A stretch of 64,000 nucleotides of DNA from Pedobacter cryoconitis (GTDB lineage: Bacteria; Bacteroidota; Bacteroidia; Sphingobacteriales; Sphingobacteriaceae), in the NCBI GenBank assembly GCA_019352875.1, contig JAAAFW010000006.1, positions 208,342 through 272,341 on the forward strand. The letters run 5' to 3'. Below, piece by piece: positions 17,310-25,172 of the stretch (its first letter is position 1; the number at the start of each line of letters is the position of its first letter). The notes beneath the pieces are model-generated. The model searched no databases. It saw only the letters and a program-made list of their open reading frames with translations, and was not told the origin of the DNA. A program made the translations under genes and the position numbers.

Positions 17310-17873
17310 ATGATACTTGCAGACTTAATCCAAAAGATAACAATGCTCAATGAAGAGCAATTAGCCACAGTCATTTCGTACTTTAAACCAGTTGAAGCAA
17401 AGAAAAACGAACAGTTGCTCGAGTATGGCGCAGTAGCAAACCGACTTTTTTTTATTAACGAGGGCTGTCTTCGATTGTATTATTCTAATGATGATCAAAG
17501 TATTATTACAAGGTTTATGGCATTTGAAAATACGTTCCTAACTTCTATTGTAAGTTTTATTTCAAGAGAGCCTTCGACAGAATATATTCAGGCTGTGGAA
17601 ACATCACAACTTTTGGTCATCACATACAAGGACTTTTCTTATTTAAGAAAAACTATACCTGAATGGGACAAGATGTATATTTATATACTGGAATACGGAT
17701 TAACGGTCATTACTTCCAAATTAGGTAATCTGCTCACTCAGAGTGCTGCTGAACGTTATCACAATCTGCTTAAAAACAATCCTGAACTTATACAAAGGTT
17801 GTCCAACTCCAATCTTGCTGCCTATATGAATATATCGCCGGAAACGCTCAGCAGGCTAAAGTCTCAGATATAG
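17310..17873 (+). CDS. Crp/Fnr-family transcriptional regulator
   Basis: From ATG 17310 the protein has 187 residues. The N-terminal cyclic-nucleotide-binding-like barrel is visible (KKNEQLLEYGAVANRLFFIN, then GCLRLYYSNDDQS). A dimer helix follows (KTIPEWDKMYIYILEYGL) and a short winged helix ends the protein (SNSNLAAYMNISPETLSRLK). There are no cysteines of an Fnr cluster. This is the common short Crp-like type of Bacteroidota, whose ligand is usually unknown. It stands 72 bases upstream of ilvD in the same direction and could control it, but the two may also be independent. Confidence 0.85.
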   Translation: MILADLIQKITMLNEEQLATVISYFKPVEAKKNEQLLEYGAVANRLFFINEGCLRLYYSNDDQSIITRFMAFENTFLTSIVSFISREPSTEYIQAVETSQLLVITYKDFSYLRKTIPEWDKMYIYILEYGLTVITSKLGNLLTQSAAERYHNLLKNNPELIQRLSNSNLAAYMNISPETLSRLKSQI

Positions 17874-17884
17874 TAGCTACATGA

Positions 17885-17915
17885 AACAGAACTATTATAT
17901 AACACCTATTCTGTT
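17885..17915. repeat. Short inverted repeat between crp-like gene and ilvD
   Basis: AACAGAA at 17885-17891 pairs with TTCTGTT at 17909-17915 over a 17-base gap. It lies 30 bases before the ilvD ATG and could be an operator half-site pair or a weak hairpin. Confidence 0.3.
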
Positions 17916-17945
17916 AAAATCTGCAGGTACAAATAAATTTTCAAT

Positions 17946-19634
17946 ATGAGAAGTGATGAAGTAAAAAAAGGGCATCAGAGAACACCACATAGATCATTGT
18001 TCAGGGCTACAGGATTAAAAGACGACGATTTTGCAAAGCCATTTATCGGTGTGGCAAACTCATTTATAGAGATCATTCCAGGACATTTTTTTCTGAATAA
18101 AGTAGCTGAGATCATAAAAGATGAGATCAGGGCAAATGGATGTGTTCCATTCGAGTTTAATACAATTGGTGTCGATGATGGCATTGCTATGGGACATGAT
18201 GGGATGCTGTTTTCACTACCAAGCAGAGAACTTATTGCAAGCTCAATAGAAACCGTGATGAATGCGCACAAACTTGACGCAATGATAGCGATACCCAACT
18301 GTGACAAGATAGTTCCGGGGATGATCATGGGTGCGCTTAGGGTGAATGTACCAACGGTTTTTGTGAGTGGTGGCCCAATGGCCAAAGGATATAAGAAAGA
18401 TGGAACGCCAATTGACTTGGCTTCTGCATTTGAAGCTGTAGGGAAACACGAAGTAGGAAAGATCGGTGATGATGAACTTTTGGATATTGAATGTAATGCC
18501 TGCCCTAGCGGAGGAAGCTGTTCGGGCATGTTTACAGCAAATTCAATGAATACTTTGATGGAAGCTATGGGTATTGCGCTACCCGGAAACGGAACGATAC
18601 TGGCCCAAACGAGCGAACGTGAAGCACTTTACAGAAGTGCTGCGAAACGAATTTGTGAAATAGCAAAAGATGAGGCTACAGGTGAAAAGTTTAAGCTAAA
18701 AAACATCCTGAATGAAAATGCCATCAGAAATGCTTTTGCTGTGGATATGGCAATGGGCGGAAGCTCCAATACTGTCTTACATATGTTGGCTATTGCTAAT
18801 GAAGCAGATGTTGATTTTCAACTCAAAGACATCAATGAAATCTCTAAAAAAGTTGCTCATATCGCGAAGATATCTCCTAGTTTATCAACCGTCCACATGG
18901 AAGATATTAATAAGGCCGGAGGCGTAAATGCAGTAATGAAGGAAATGACAAAAAGAGGTAATGCTGTTTTATTGGATAATTTAACAATCGGCGGGGAAAC
19001 ATTACTGGAAAAGATAGAGAATGCAGAGATCAAAGATGAAAATATCATCCGTACTATAAATAATCCTTTCAGTCCGGTAGGCGGATTAGCCATTCTTTAT
19101 GGCAATCTTGCTGAGGAAGGTGCTGTAATAAAAACAGCTGGCCTAACGGGTGCAAGGGTATTTACCGGTAAAGCTGTGTGTTATGATGGACAAGATGAAG
19201 CTATAACAGGAATACTGATGAAAGAAGTAAAGGCGGGTGATGTCGTGGTAATTAGATATGAAGGTCCTAAGGGCGGACCAGGCATGCAGGAAATGTTAAC
19301 TCCTACAAGTCTGATCATGGGTATGGGATTAGGAAGTTCCGTTGCACTGATTACAGATGGAAGATTTAGTGGAGCAACAAGAGGAGCGTCAATCGGTCAT
19401 GTATCGCCAGAAGCAGCCGAAGGTGGAATGATTGGCTTACTTATGAATGGTGACGAAATCCATATAGACGTAGATAATTACATCTTATCTGTTAATTTGG
19501 ATGATGAGGAAATTGCCAAACGGAAAGCAACGTTTGTGCCTATTAAAAAACCCTTGCAATCAAAGTGGCTTGGTCAGTATAGGGCATTGGTAACGAATGC
19601 AAGCAACGGTGCTGTTTTGAGATCAGATTTATAA
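17946..19634 (+). CDS. ilvD: Dihydroxy-acid dehydratase
   Basis: The 562-residue enzyme makes 2-oxo acids for valine, isoleucine and leucine. Cluster cysteines are visible in [13 protein letters not shown] (Cys119) and [20 protein letters not shown] (Cys192 matching the last ligand). At the first ligand position of the 2Fe-2S type the sequence reads [12 protein letters not shown], without Cys, so this looks like the oxygen-sensitive 4Fe-4S form. The C-terminal domain has the usual [12 protein letters not shown] and [10 protein letters not shown] motifs. It is alone here, without ilvB, ilvN, ilvC or leu genes. A second copy in a regular ilv operon elsewhere is likely but cannot be seen. Confidence 0.93.
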   Translation: MRSDEVKKGHQRTPHRSLFRATGLKDDDFAKPFIGVANSFIEIIPGHFFLNKVAEIIKDEIRANGCVPFEFNTIGVDDGIAMGHDGMLFSLPSRELIASSIETVMNAHKLDAMIAIPNCDKIVPGMIMGALRVNVPTVFVSGGPMAKGYKKDGTPIDLASAFEAVGKHEVGKIGDDELLDIECNACPSGGSCSGMFTANSMNTLMEAMGIALPGNGTILAQTSEREALYRSAAKRICEIAKDEATGEKFKLKNILNENAIRNAFAVDMAMGGSSNTVLHMLAIANEADVDFQLKDINEISKKVAHIAKISPSLSTVHMEDINKAGGVNAVMKEMTKRGNAVLLDNLTIGGETLLEKIENAEIKDENIIRTINNPFSPVGGLAILYGNLAEEGAVIKTAGLTGARVFTGKAVCYDGQDEAITGILMKEVKAGDVVVIRYEGPKGGPGMQEMLTPTSLIMGMGLGSSVALITDGRFSGATRGASIGHVSPEAAEGGMIGLLMNGDEIHIDVDNYILSVNLDDEEIAKRKATFVPIKKPLQSKWLGQYRALVTNASNGAVLRSDL

Positions 19635-19689
19635 TGTTGGTTATCCTCCATCTGGTACAATTGCCAGTGGAAAGGAAGGGCTTCTAAAT

Positions 19690-19754
19690 AAATAGTTCGA
19701 CCTTTGCACGTCTGGCTCCCCTAGGGACGCAAGTGGGTACTTCTCGAACTATTT
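19690..19754. repeat. 65-base hairpin with 11-base perfect outer stem
   Basis: AAATAGTTCGA at 19690-19700 pairs exactly with TCGAACTATTT at 19744-19754. Inside, TTG and CGTC pair with GACG and CAA, and the tip contains CCCTAGGG. No T-run follows, so it is not a typical terminator, and it lacks the conserved bases of a tRNA or an integron attC site. It could be a structured RNA, a mobile-element end or the ilvD terminator. Confidence 0.55.
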
Positions 19755-19862
19755 CCTGTCTGATTCGCGTTTAATCGTTGATTTAGCTAGAAAATAGCAT
19801 TGCATTTTGAATTGATTTTTTATCAATCTTATAAAAAGAGAAAATCCTTAAGATGAGGCATA

Positions 19863-20774
19863 TCAATTGAACAACTTCCGGAATTCCAGGGGAGAATAAT
19901 CCGTTTTACTTTTAAATAATTTGCTGAATGACTGGACGTGTCCAAATCCTAGCTGGTACGCAATTTCACTGATAGAAAAATCTGTAGTCGATAATTTTTC
20001 TTTCGCTTTTTCAATTAGCTTTCCATGAATATGCTGTTGAGCGTTTAAACCCGTAAGTACTTTAAGCAGTGTACCTAAATATCCTGATGATACATTTAAC
20101 CTTTCCGCGATGAGACCAACAGTAGGTAAACCATTTTTTAATATATTGTCTCCTTCAAAATATTCAGCAAGAAGGTTTTCCAAACGGTTTAATAATCTTT
20201 TATTCGTTATTTTCCTGGTGATAAACTGTCTGTTATAAAATCTATCCGCGTAGGAGAACAATAATTCAAGCTGTGCGATAATTATGGTTTGGCTAAAGTT
20301 GTCAATGTTAGCATGATATTCCTTTTGAATGTTCTCCATAATATCCGTCACAATTTGCTCTTCTCTTTCCGAAAGAAACAAAGCTTCATTTACTGAATAA
20401 TCAAAAAACTCATATTGATGTATGGTTTTAGCTAAAGAGCTATGCAAAAAGAAATCGGGATGGATAAGCAATAACCATCCTGAATGTGTGATTGTCTCAT
20501 TTTTACTACCCTCGATACGAAACCTTTGAACTGGCGACATAAATGTCATCATACCGCTGTCAAAATCATACTCCTGATGCCCATATTTAATCCTGCCACT
20601 AAAATTCCATTTTAATGCAATGGAATAGAAATCAAATATTAAATTTTCTTCTGGAATGTCTTTAATTAATTCAAAATTGATAACACTGATCATCGGATGC
20701 TCCAACTTTGGAAGTGCGGCAAGTTTATGATAATCACTAATTGTTTTGATACGATGAGGTTGTCCAGTCTTCAA
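19863..20774 (-). CDS. AraC-family transcriptional regulator
   Basis: The 303-residue protein has an N-terminal ligand-binding cupin-like part (about residues 1-170) and two C-terminal helix-turn-helix units: VGLIAERLNVSSGYLGTLLK and FSISEIAYQLGFGHVQSFSK, ending in the usual YSPLEFRKLFN. The ATG is 4 bases after the stop of the NmrA-like gene, so both are transcribed together. The usual reading is that it controls its own operon in response to a small molecule. The spacing at 21721-21734 upstream of the operon holds a perfect palindrome that might be its site or that of another regulator. Confidence 0.88.
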   Translation of the reverse strand: MKTGQPHRIKTISDYHKLAALPKLEHPMISVINFELIKDIPEENLIFDFYSIALKWNFSGRIKYGHQEYDFDSGMMTFMSPVQRFRIEGSKNETITHSGWLLLIHPDFFLHSSLAKTIHQYEFFDYSVNEALFLSEREEQIVTDIMENIQKEYHANIDNFSQTIIIAQLELLFSYADRFYNRQFITRKITNKRLLNRLENLLAEYFEGDNILKNGLPTVGLIAERLNVSSGYLGTLLKVLTGLNAQQHIHGKLIEKAKEKLSTTDFSISEIAYQLGFGHVQSFSKLFKSKTDYSPLEFRKLFN

Positions 20775-20778
20775 ATTA

Positions 20779-21660
20779 TTATTTCTTATTATAGATTACA
20801 GCAAATTCCTTTGCGAAATCATTCATCTTTACTTTACCTAGTTGTGGCTTATATAAATCATAGTCCTCGCGCATTTTCCCATTATGAATACTAGCCCCAA
20901 GCTCAACTAGTTTTTCTGCTACATATTTAGAAACCCCTGCCTGCTCTAAACCATTTTGTGTCTGTTCATCAGTGAAAGTTACCCATTTTAAATCAGGTTT
21001 ATCAATGGCTATTCCTAGAATTCTGGAGACCTCGTTACCTGTAATATCCTCACTAGCAATATAGCGAATTTTTACACTACTTTGCGAAGTCAGCTCATCT
21101 GCAGCGGCTTGGGCAATATCAATAGGAGAAACCATAACAATTTTATCTTCTCCTCCATAGTTTGATCCAATAAAGCCGAGGTGTTTGATCATATCCAGAA
21201 AGCTGTACATATTATAATAAAAGAAGCCCGGACGAAGATGGGTAAGCTTAATGTCGGGAATCTCATCTAAAATAACTTCTACTTCATGTGAGCCGACTAT
21301 AAAACCGGTTCCTTCCTTTAAATGTGCTCCCCAGCTACTGAGATGGACAACACGTTTAATATTTGCCTGTTTGATAGCACAGGCATAACTTTTGCCTACT
21401 GATTGATAATAAGCGATAGCATCCGTTGTGGTATAGTTTGGAGGTATCATAACAAACACAGCATCTGAACCATCAAATTTTGAAGCTAAAAAATCGGGGT
21501 CTTCTACAGAACCAATAGCTGCTCTTGCACCCAAAGCTTCAATGTCATTTTTTCTTTCTGGATTATTACTAATAACTATAACCTCATGACCATTTTCTAT
21601 TAATTGTTTAGCTAATGGACTACCGATGTTTCCTAAGGAACCTGTTAATGTGATCTTCAT
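20779..21660 (-). CDS. NmrA-like NAD(P)-binding oxidoreductase
   Basis: The 293-residue protein opens with a Rossmann motif, KITLTGSLGNIGSPLAKQLI, a variant of GxxGxxG, and continues with a second strand VIVISNN and the segment VFVMIPPNY. These are marks of the NmrA/atypical short-chain family, which includes NADPH sensors and azoreductase- or quinone-reductase-like enzymes. The catalytic Tyr-x-x-x-Lys of classical SDRs is not evident. It is the first gene of an operon with an AraC regulator. A minus-strand -7 box TAACTTTG (21687-21694) lies 27 bases before the ATG. Confidence 0.82.
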   Translation of the reverse strand: MKITLTGSLGNIGSPLAKQLIENGHEVIVISNNPERKNDIEALGARAAIGSVEDPDFLASKFDGSDAVFVMIPPNYTTTDAIAYYQSVGKSYACAIKQANIKRVVHLSSWGAHLKEGTGFIVGSHEVEVILDEIPDIKLTHLRPGFFYYNMYSFLDMIKHLGFIGSNYGGEDKIVMVSPIDIAQAAADELTSQSSVKIRYIASEDITGNEVSRILGIAIDKPDLKWVTFTDEQTQNGLEQAGVSKYVAEKLVELGASIHNGKMREDYDLYKPQLGKVKMNDFAKEFAVIYNKK

Positions 21661-21686
21661 TGTGATTAGTGATTAATTTTATAAAA

Positions 21687-21694
21687 CAAAGTTA
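21687..21694 (-). promoter_or_regulatory. Minus-strand -7 box for the NmrA-AraC operon
   Basis: On the minus strand this reads TAACTTTG, an exact TAnnTTTG match, 27 bases before the ATG. The nearest TTTG is 26 bases further up, inside the palindrome at 21721-21734, so a bound protein there would overlap the -33 region. Confidence 0.5.
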
Positions 21695-21720
21695 CCCCGG
21701 CCATTATGAAAATTTTTAAC

Positions 21721-21734
21721 CAAACTATAGTTTG
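21721..21734. promoter_or_regulatory. Perfect 14-base palindrome, operator candidate
   Basis: CAAACTATAGTTTG is identical on both strands. It sits 61 bases before the NmrA-like start and next to its -7 box, a good location for a dimeric regulator. Confidence 0.5.
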
Positions 21735-22219
21735 TGTTAGCCAAAATTAGAATTGCCCATTTTACTTCATCGAGTGACGGAAAAACTTTTGGCGGTGAGC
21801 AGGATTATTTTTATTCCATATTTCCTGATGTCATCATTACAAATCTTTGGGGTTCAAGCCATCCCATGAAATTAAGTTTACCATACATCTTTTGTTACCT
21901 GATGCGTATTTCAAAGATATGAGTGGGGAAGAACTACTATCTGCGAAATATACACATTTGGTAAGCCTCCTCCGCTGTTCGCATCATTTGAGAAGACAGC
22001 TTGTCTTCCTAATGATGAATTTGCGATAATATTTTACTCAACACGATTTCCATAGCATTGTCTTTTAGAAGTTCTCACCATTGTTTCGGAGTTACATCTA
22101 TTGTTGATATGCTAAAATTTGGGAATGATGTTGAAACTGTTATCACAGTTTCCCCCAATGGGGAGATTTTATTGATATTGTAAGCAAAAAGGGAAAGACG
22201 AAATAAAAGGTAAAGTACA
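21735..22219. other. Stretch of decayed or non-coding sequence
   Basis: Two short overlapping + strand frames of 62 and 60 residues lie at 21734-21922 and 21847-22029 (the second includes PDAYFKDMSGEELLSAKYTH), but neither has a start signal, recognisable motif or sensible neighbour. They could be halves of one gene split by a frameshift near 21850-21900. From 22030 to 22219 I see no credible frame. I cannot name the origin. Confidence 0.35.
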
Positions 22220-22250
22220 TTGGTGCTTCACCCTTAATTTTTTATATTTG
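22220..22250 (+). promoter_or_regulatory. Strong consensus promoter before a 25-residue frame
   Basis: TTG at 22220-22222 and TATATTTG at 22243-22250 are spaced by 20 bases, an excellent match to the Bacteroidota consensus. It drives towards a 25-residue frame and the acetyltransferase gene. Confidence 0.6.
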
Positions 22251-22275
22251 TAGTATTGATTTACAAGGTAATCAA

Positions 22276-22353
22276 ATGAAAGCAAGTGCAGTAAGCACCA
22301 TTACTAAATTGTTACCGATAGAGTTTTCCACTCTTGTAAACTACTCTTTATAA
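22276..22353 (+). CDS. 25-residue peptide or gene remnant
   Basis: ATG 22276 to TAA 22351-22353 gives MKASAVSTITKLLPIEFSTL plus five residues. It is 26 bases after a strong promoter and 48 bases before the acetyltransferase ATG. It could be a leader peptide, the first residues of a lost transposase-like gene, or chance. I recognise no family. Confidence 0.25.
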   Translation: MKASAVSTITKLLPIEFSTLVNYSL

Positions 22354-22401
22354 GCCGATTTGAGCTTTTTTAATCTTTTTTTAACAAAAAATATTAATCA
22401 G

Positions 22402-22923
22402 ATGTATTTTCAATCTGTTGAATCTGCTCATGATCCAAATCTGGATTATGTTTTTAAGTTGTACACTTCTGCGTTTCCAGTTCAGGAACGACGGGATTGG
22501 CCGCAGTTGCTCGGTATGATCGGAAATACCAGCGAGATGGATTTGAAGCTAATTCTGGTAGGGGATCAGATCATAGGATTTGTGATTCTCTGGCATCTTC
22601 AGGGCTGGGATTATATTGAACATTTCGCCGTCGATCCGCAGCAAAGAGGGAAAAGGTACGGAGAGCAGGTCATGCAGATACTTTTAAAGGGCAACCGTCT
22701 GATTTTAGAAGTGGAGCCACCGGAAACAACAGATGCAGTGCGCAGAATACGTTTTTATGAGAAGCTCGGCCTCTGCTGCCTGGGAGTACCCTACCAGCAG
22801 CCTTGTTATCGGAACCCGGAGAAGGAATACAGGTTGATATTAATGAGTAATTATCCGCACGAGAGTCCGGATCTATACCTCCAGATAATTGAAGAAATCA
22901 AGCGAAAAGTATACGGCAGATAG
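22402..22923 (+). CDS. GNAT-family N-acetyltransferase
   Basis: From ATG 22402 the protein has 173 residues; the frame extends 14 codons upstream with no family match, so I use the internal ATG. The acetyl-CoA binding core is visible: YIEHFAVDPQQRGKRYGEQV contains the R/Q-x-x-G-x-G/A-like motif A in the form QQRGKRYGEQVM, and RRIRFYEKLGL is the closing helix. The acceptor substrate is unknown. It has a probable promoter at 22220-22250 and no close partner gene. Confidence 0.8.
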   Translation: MYFQSVESAHDPNLDYVFKLYTSAFPVQERRDWPQLLGMIGNTSEMDLKLILVGDQIIGFVILWHLQGWDYIEHFAVDPQQRGKRYGEQVMQILLKGNRLILEVEPPETTDAVRRIRFYEKLGLCCLGVPYQQPCYRNPEKEYRLILMSNYPHESPDLYLQIIEEIKRKVYGR

Positions 22924-23021
22924 TGCGTTTTTTACTTTTATCTCTTTTTTTGACAAACAATAGGTTTATGCGGGTGTTCTCCAGATAACTAATCTAATTG
23001 CTAATATTAAATATTACTTAA

Positions 23022-23267
23022 ATGGGAAATCAGGAAGAATTAAACCGCAATGATAAAGATAAGCTGAATCAACAGCACAACACTGAAGAGGAAAAAAAAA
23101 CTGTTTATAAAGAGAATACGACAGGTGAGGAGGATACATTAAGTAGTGGAGAAACATCATCTGCGCGACATTCCGGACGCACTGAATTCAGTAATCAGCC
23201 GGAAAGAAAGAATAAGCCACTGGGTTCCGGTCATGAACCGGGGGTGACACCAGGAAGTGATTTTTAA
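23022..23267 (+). CDS. Small hydrophilic hypothetical protein
   Basis: An 81-residue protein made almost wholly of charged and polar residues, with no hydrophobic core: MGNQEELNRNDKDKLNQQHN, later GEEDTLSSGETSSARHSGR, and a Gly/Pro-rich tail ending VTPGSDF. It is probably disordered. Comparable small polar proteins in this group are often stress-linked, but nothing here proves that. The start ATG follows an A-rich leader, and a clear terminator lies right after the stop, which supports a real single-gene unit. Confidence 0.6.
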   Translation: MGNQEELNRNDKDKLNQQHNTEEEKKTVYKENTTGEEDTLSSGETSSARHSGRTEFSNQPERKNKPLGSGHEPGVTPGSDF

Positions 23268-23272
23268 AATGT

Positions 23273-23306
23273 AAAAAAGCCCGTATTGAAAAATATGGGC
23301 TTTTTT
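23273..23306 (+). terminator. Rho-independent terminator
   Basis: AAAAAAGCCCGTAT pairs with ATATGGGCTTTTTT (one G-T wobble) around a short loop, 6 bases after the small hydrophilic protein gene. Confidence 0.85.
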
Positions 23307-23422
23307 ATTTAAGGAATCTGGCTTGTCATTTATCGTCACAATTCAGTTTCATTTTAGTTTCTGTATATCAATTCGGTTACATTAGCGTCCGGATATAGTT
23401 TAAATTTCTATCCGATTTATAT

Positions 23423-24112
23423 ATGAACATGAAACGTGAATTTTTTGGAGTAGTCACTGGTGTCACCTCTTTATTACTGGCAACCGGTTTTACTTCTGTA
23501 GCTCAGGACAAAGAAGTTATTAAGAAAAATGGATTTACCCTAAACTGGGAAATCAAGGATCCCAATTTTCCGGCAGCACTTAAAACCCGGATGACGGAGA
23601 CTTTTTTTAAAGTTTATCCGGTATTGAAAAAACAATACAATAAGAATACTGCCGCTGAAGTAACCTTTGTAATTGATACGGCGTATAAAGCGGTTGCTGA
23701 AGCATCTAATGCAAGAGTGCTTTTCAGCCCGAGCTGGTTTGGAAAAAAACCTGGTGACATTGATGTGGTTACCCATGAGGTTATGCACATCGTTCAGGAC
23801 TATGGATCCAATAGTGGTCCTTGGTGGGTTACAGAAGGTATTGCCGATTATGTACGTTATACATATGGTGTTGATAATGCCGGGGCAGACTGGACTTTAC
23901 CAGCGTATAAAGCGGGTCAGAAATATGATCAGGGCTACCGCATCACAGCAAGGTTCTTTGTATGGCTTGAAAAAAACGGATATCCAAATTTTGTTAAGAC
24001 CATGGATAAAAATATGAGGGCGCATACTTATACAGAGTCAACCTGGAAAGATCTCACCAAAAAGAGTTTAGATGAACTTTGGACGGCATATGAAGCTAAT
24101 CCGTCAATCTAA
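23423..24112 (+). CDS. Basic secretory protein (BSP) family metallopeptidase-like protein
   Basis: The 229-residue secreted protein belongs to the plant-type Basic Secretory Protein family found also in bacteria. A signal peptide covers about residues 1-27, cleaving after SVAQ. The zinc site is THEVMHIVQDYG (H118, E119, H122), followed by WWVTEGIADYVRY, whose Glu138 would be the third ligand, a gluzincin arrangement. The rest folds as an alpha-helical domain. Such proteins are assumed to be peptidases acting outside the cytoplasm, though proof is scarce. It stands alone, with its stop inside a 64-base palindromic terminator shared with accD. Confidence 0.87.
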   Translation: MNMKREFFGVVTGVTSLLLATGFTSVAQDKEVIKKNGFTLNWEIKDPNFPAALKTRMTETFFKVYPVLKKQYNKNTAAEVTFVIDTAYKAVAEASNARVLFSPSWFGKKPGDIDVVTHEVMHIVQDYGSNSGPWWVTEGIADYVRYTYGVDNAGADWTLPAYKAGQKYDQGYRITARFFVWLEKNGYPNFVKTMDKNMRAHTYTESTWKDLTKKSLDELWTAYEANPSI

Positions 24113-24173
24113 AAATCATTGCATAAAAAAAGCTCCGTTGATCAACGGAGCTTTTTTTATGCAATGATTTTTA
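24110..24173. terminator. 64-base perfect palindrome, two-way terminator
   Basis: Every base from 24110 to 24173 is matched by its partner; the centre is GTTGATCAAC and the arms contain 7-base A and T runs flanking AGCTCCG. It begins in the BSP stop codon and ends just before the accD stop codon, so it serves both convergent genes. Confidence 0.9.
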
Positions 24174-25019
24174 TTAGTTCTTAACCATTTTGAGGAAATT
24201 CGCCAGTTTGGCTTTCATCTCTCTTCTGTCGACGATAAAGTCAAGGAAACCGTGTTCCTGTACAAATTCAGCAGTCTGAAATCCCTTTGGTAAGTCTTTT
24301 TTAATCGTTTCTTTAATTACCCGGGGACCGGCAAAACCAATTAAAGCACCTGGTTCTGCAATATTAATATCACCAAGCATAGCGTAAGAAGCCGTAACTC
24401 CTCCGGTTGTCGGATCTGTTAATAATGATATATATGGGATTTTTGCCTGACTCAGGAGCGCAAGTTTAGCGGAAGTTTTTGCCATCTGCATTAAAGAGAA
24501 AGCTGCTTCCATCATCCTTGCACCACCAGATTTTGAAATCATCAGGAAAGGAATTTTATGTTTAATGCTGTAGTCAATAGATCTCGCTATTTTTTCACCA
24601 ACTACAGATCCCATGGAACCTCCGATAAAACTAAAGTCCATGCAGGCGATAACCAGCTCTTCACCATCAATTTTTCCGACAGCAGCGCGAATCGCGTCCT
24701 TTAACCCTGTTTTAGCCTGGGTATCTACCAATCGTTCCGTATATGGTTTGCTATCTGTAAAGTGAAGCGGATCTCCCGATGTAAGATTGCTGAAAAGTTC
24801 AGTAAATTCATTTTGATCGAAAAGCACCTGAAAATATTCTTTGGAGCCTACTCTTAAATGATAGTTGCAATAGTGGCAAACGTACTGGTGTTCAGTTAAA
24901 TCTGCACTATGTAATGCTTTTTTACAATTAGGACACTTGTTCCATAAGCCATCCGGCGCTTCTTTCTTTTCTTCTGTCAGCGTACTGATACCTTTTTTTT
25001 CTCTCTTAAACCAAGCCAT
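24174..25019 (-). CDS. accD: Acetyl-CoA carboxylase carboxyltransferase, beta subunit
   Basis: The 281-residue subunit moves carboxyl from biotin to acetyl-CoA, the first step of fatty-acid synthesis. The N-terminal zinc ribbon has Cys at 29, 32, 48 and 51 (CPNCKK ... VCHYCNYH). The crotonase-fold core shows the [19 protein letters not shown] and [12 protein letters not shown] motifs and the [12 protein letters not shown] segment. Length is normal. The alpha subunit gene is not in the window. The start follows no other gene, so it has its own promoter, and it ends in the two-way palindromic terminator. Confidence 0.96.
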   Translation of the reverse strand: MAWFKREKKGISTLTEEKKEAPDGLWNKCPNCKKALHSADLTEHQYVCHYCNYHLRVGSKEYFQVLFDQNEFTELFSNLTSGDPLHFTDSKPYTERLVDTQAKTGLKDAIRAAVGKIDGEELVIACMDFSFIGGSMGSVVGEKIARSIDYSIKHKIPFLMISKSGGARMMEAAFSLMQMAKTSAKLALLSQAKIPYISLLTDPTTGGVTASYAMLGDINIAEPGALIGFAGPRVIKETIKKDLPKGFQTAEFVQEHGFLDFIVDRREMKAKLANFLKMVKN

Positions 25020-25120
25020 GTTATGTATGAAAAATGCGATTACAAAGAAACAAAAAAAAATCAGAACAGTTTAATCTCACGCTGACAAATCCTTTCTGAT
25101 GAATTATTTAGCCCCGGAGA

Positions 25121-25151
25121 TTTGCCCGGCCTGATATTTTTCCTAACTTCG
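25121..25151 (+). promoter_or_regulatory. Promoter of the class II aldolase gene
   Basis: TTTG at 25121-25124 and TAACTTCG at 25144-25151 (one base off TAnnTTTG) are 19 bases apart. It decides the gene start in favour of ATG 25173. Confidence 0.55.
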
Positions 25152-25172
25152 GCTAACATAAATCTAATAATA

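Noticed and set aside
17975..18529. 184-residue minus-strand frame inside ilvD
   Set aside because: It is a mirror of the dehydratase codons and would need a promoter in the middle of ilvD.
19690..19754. tRNA gene or integron attC site
   Set aside because: TTCGA motifs are present, but there is no acceptor stem, anticodon arm or CCA pattern, and the GTTRRRY/RYYYAAC ends of attC are missing.
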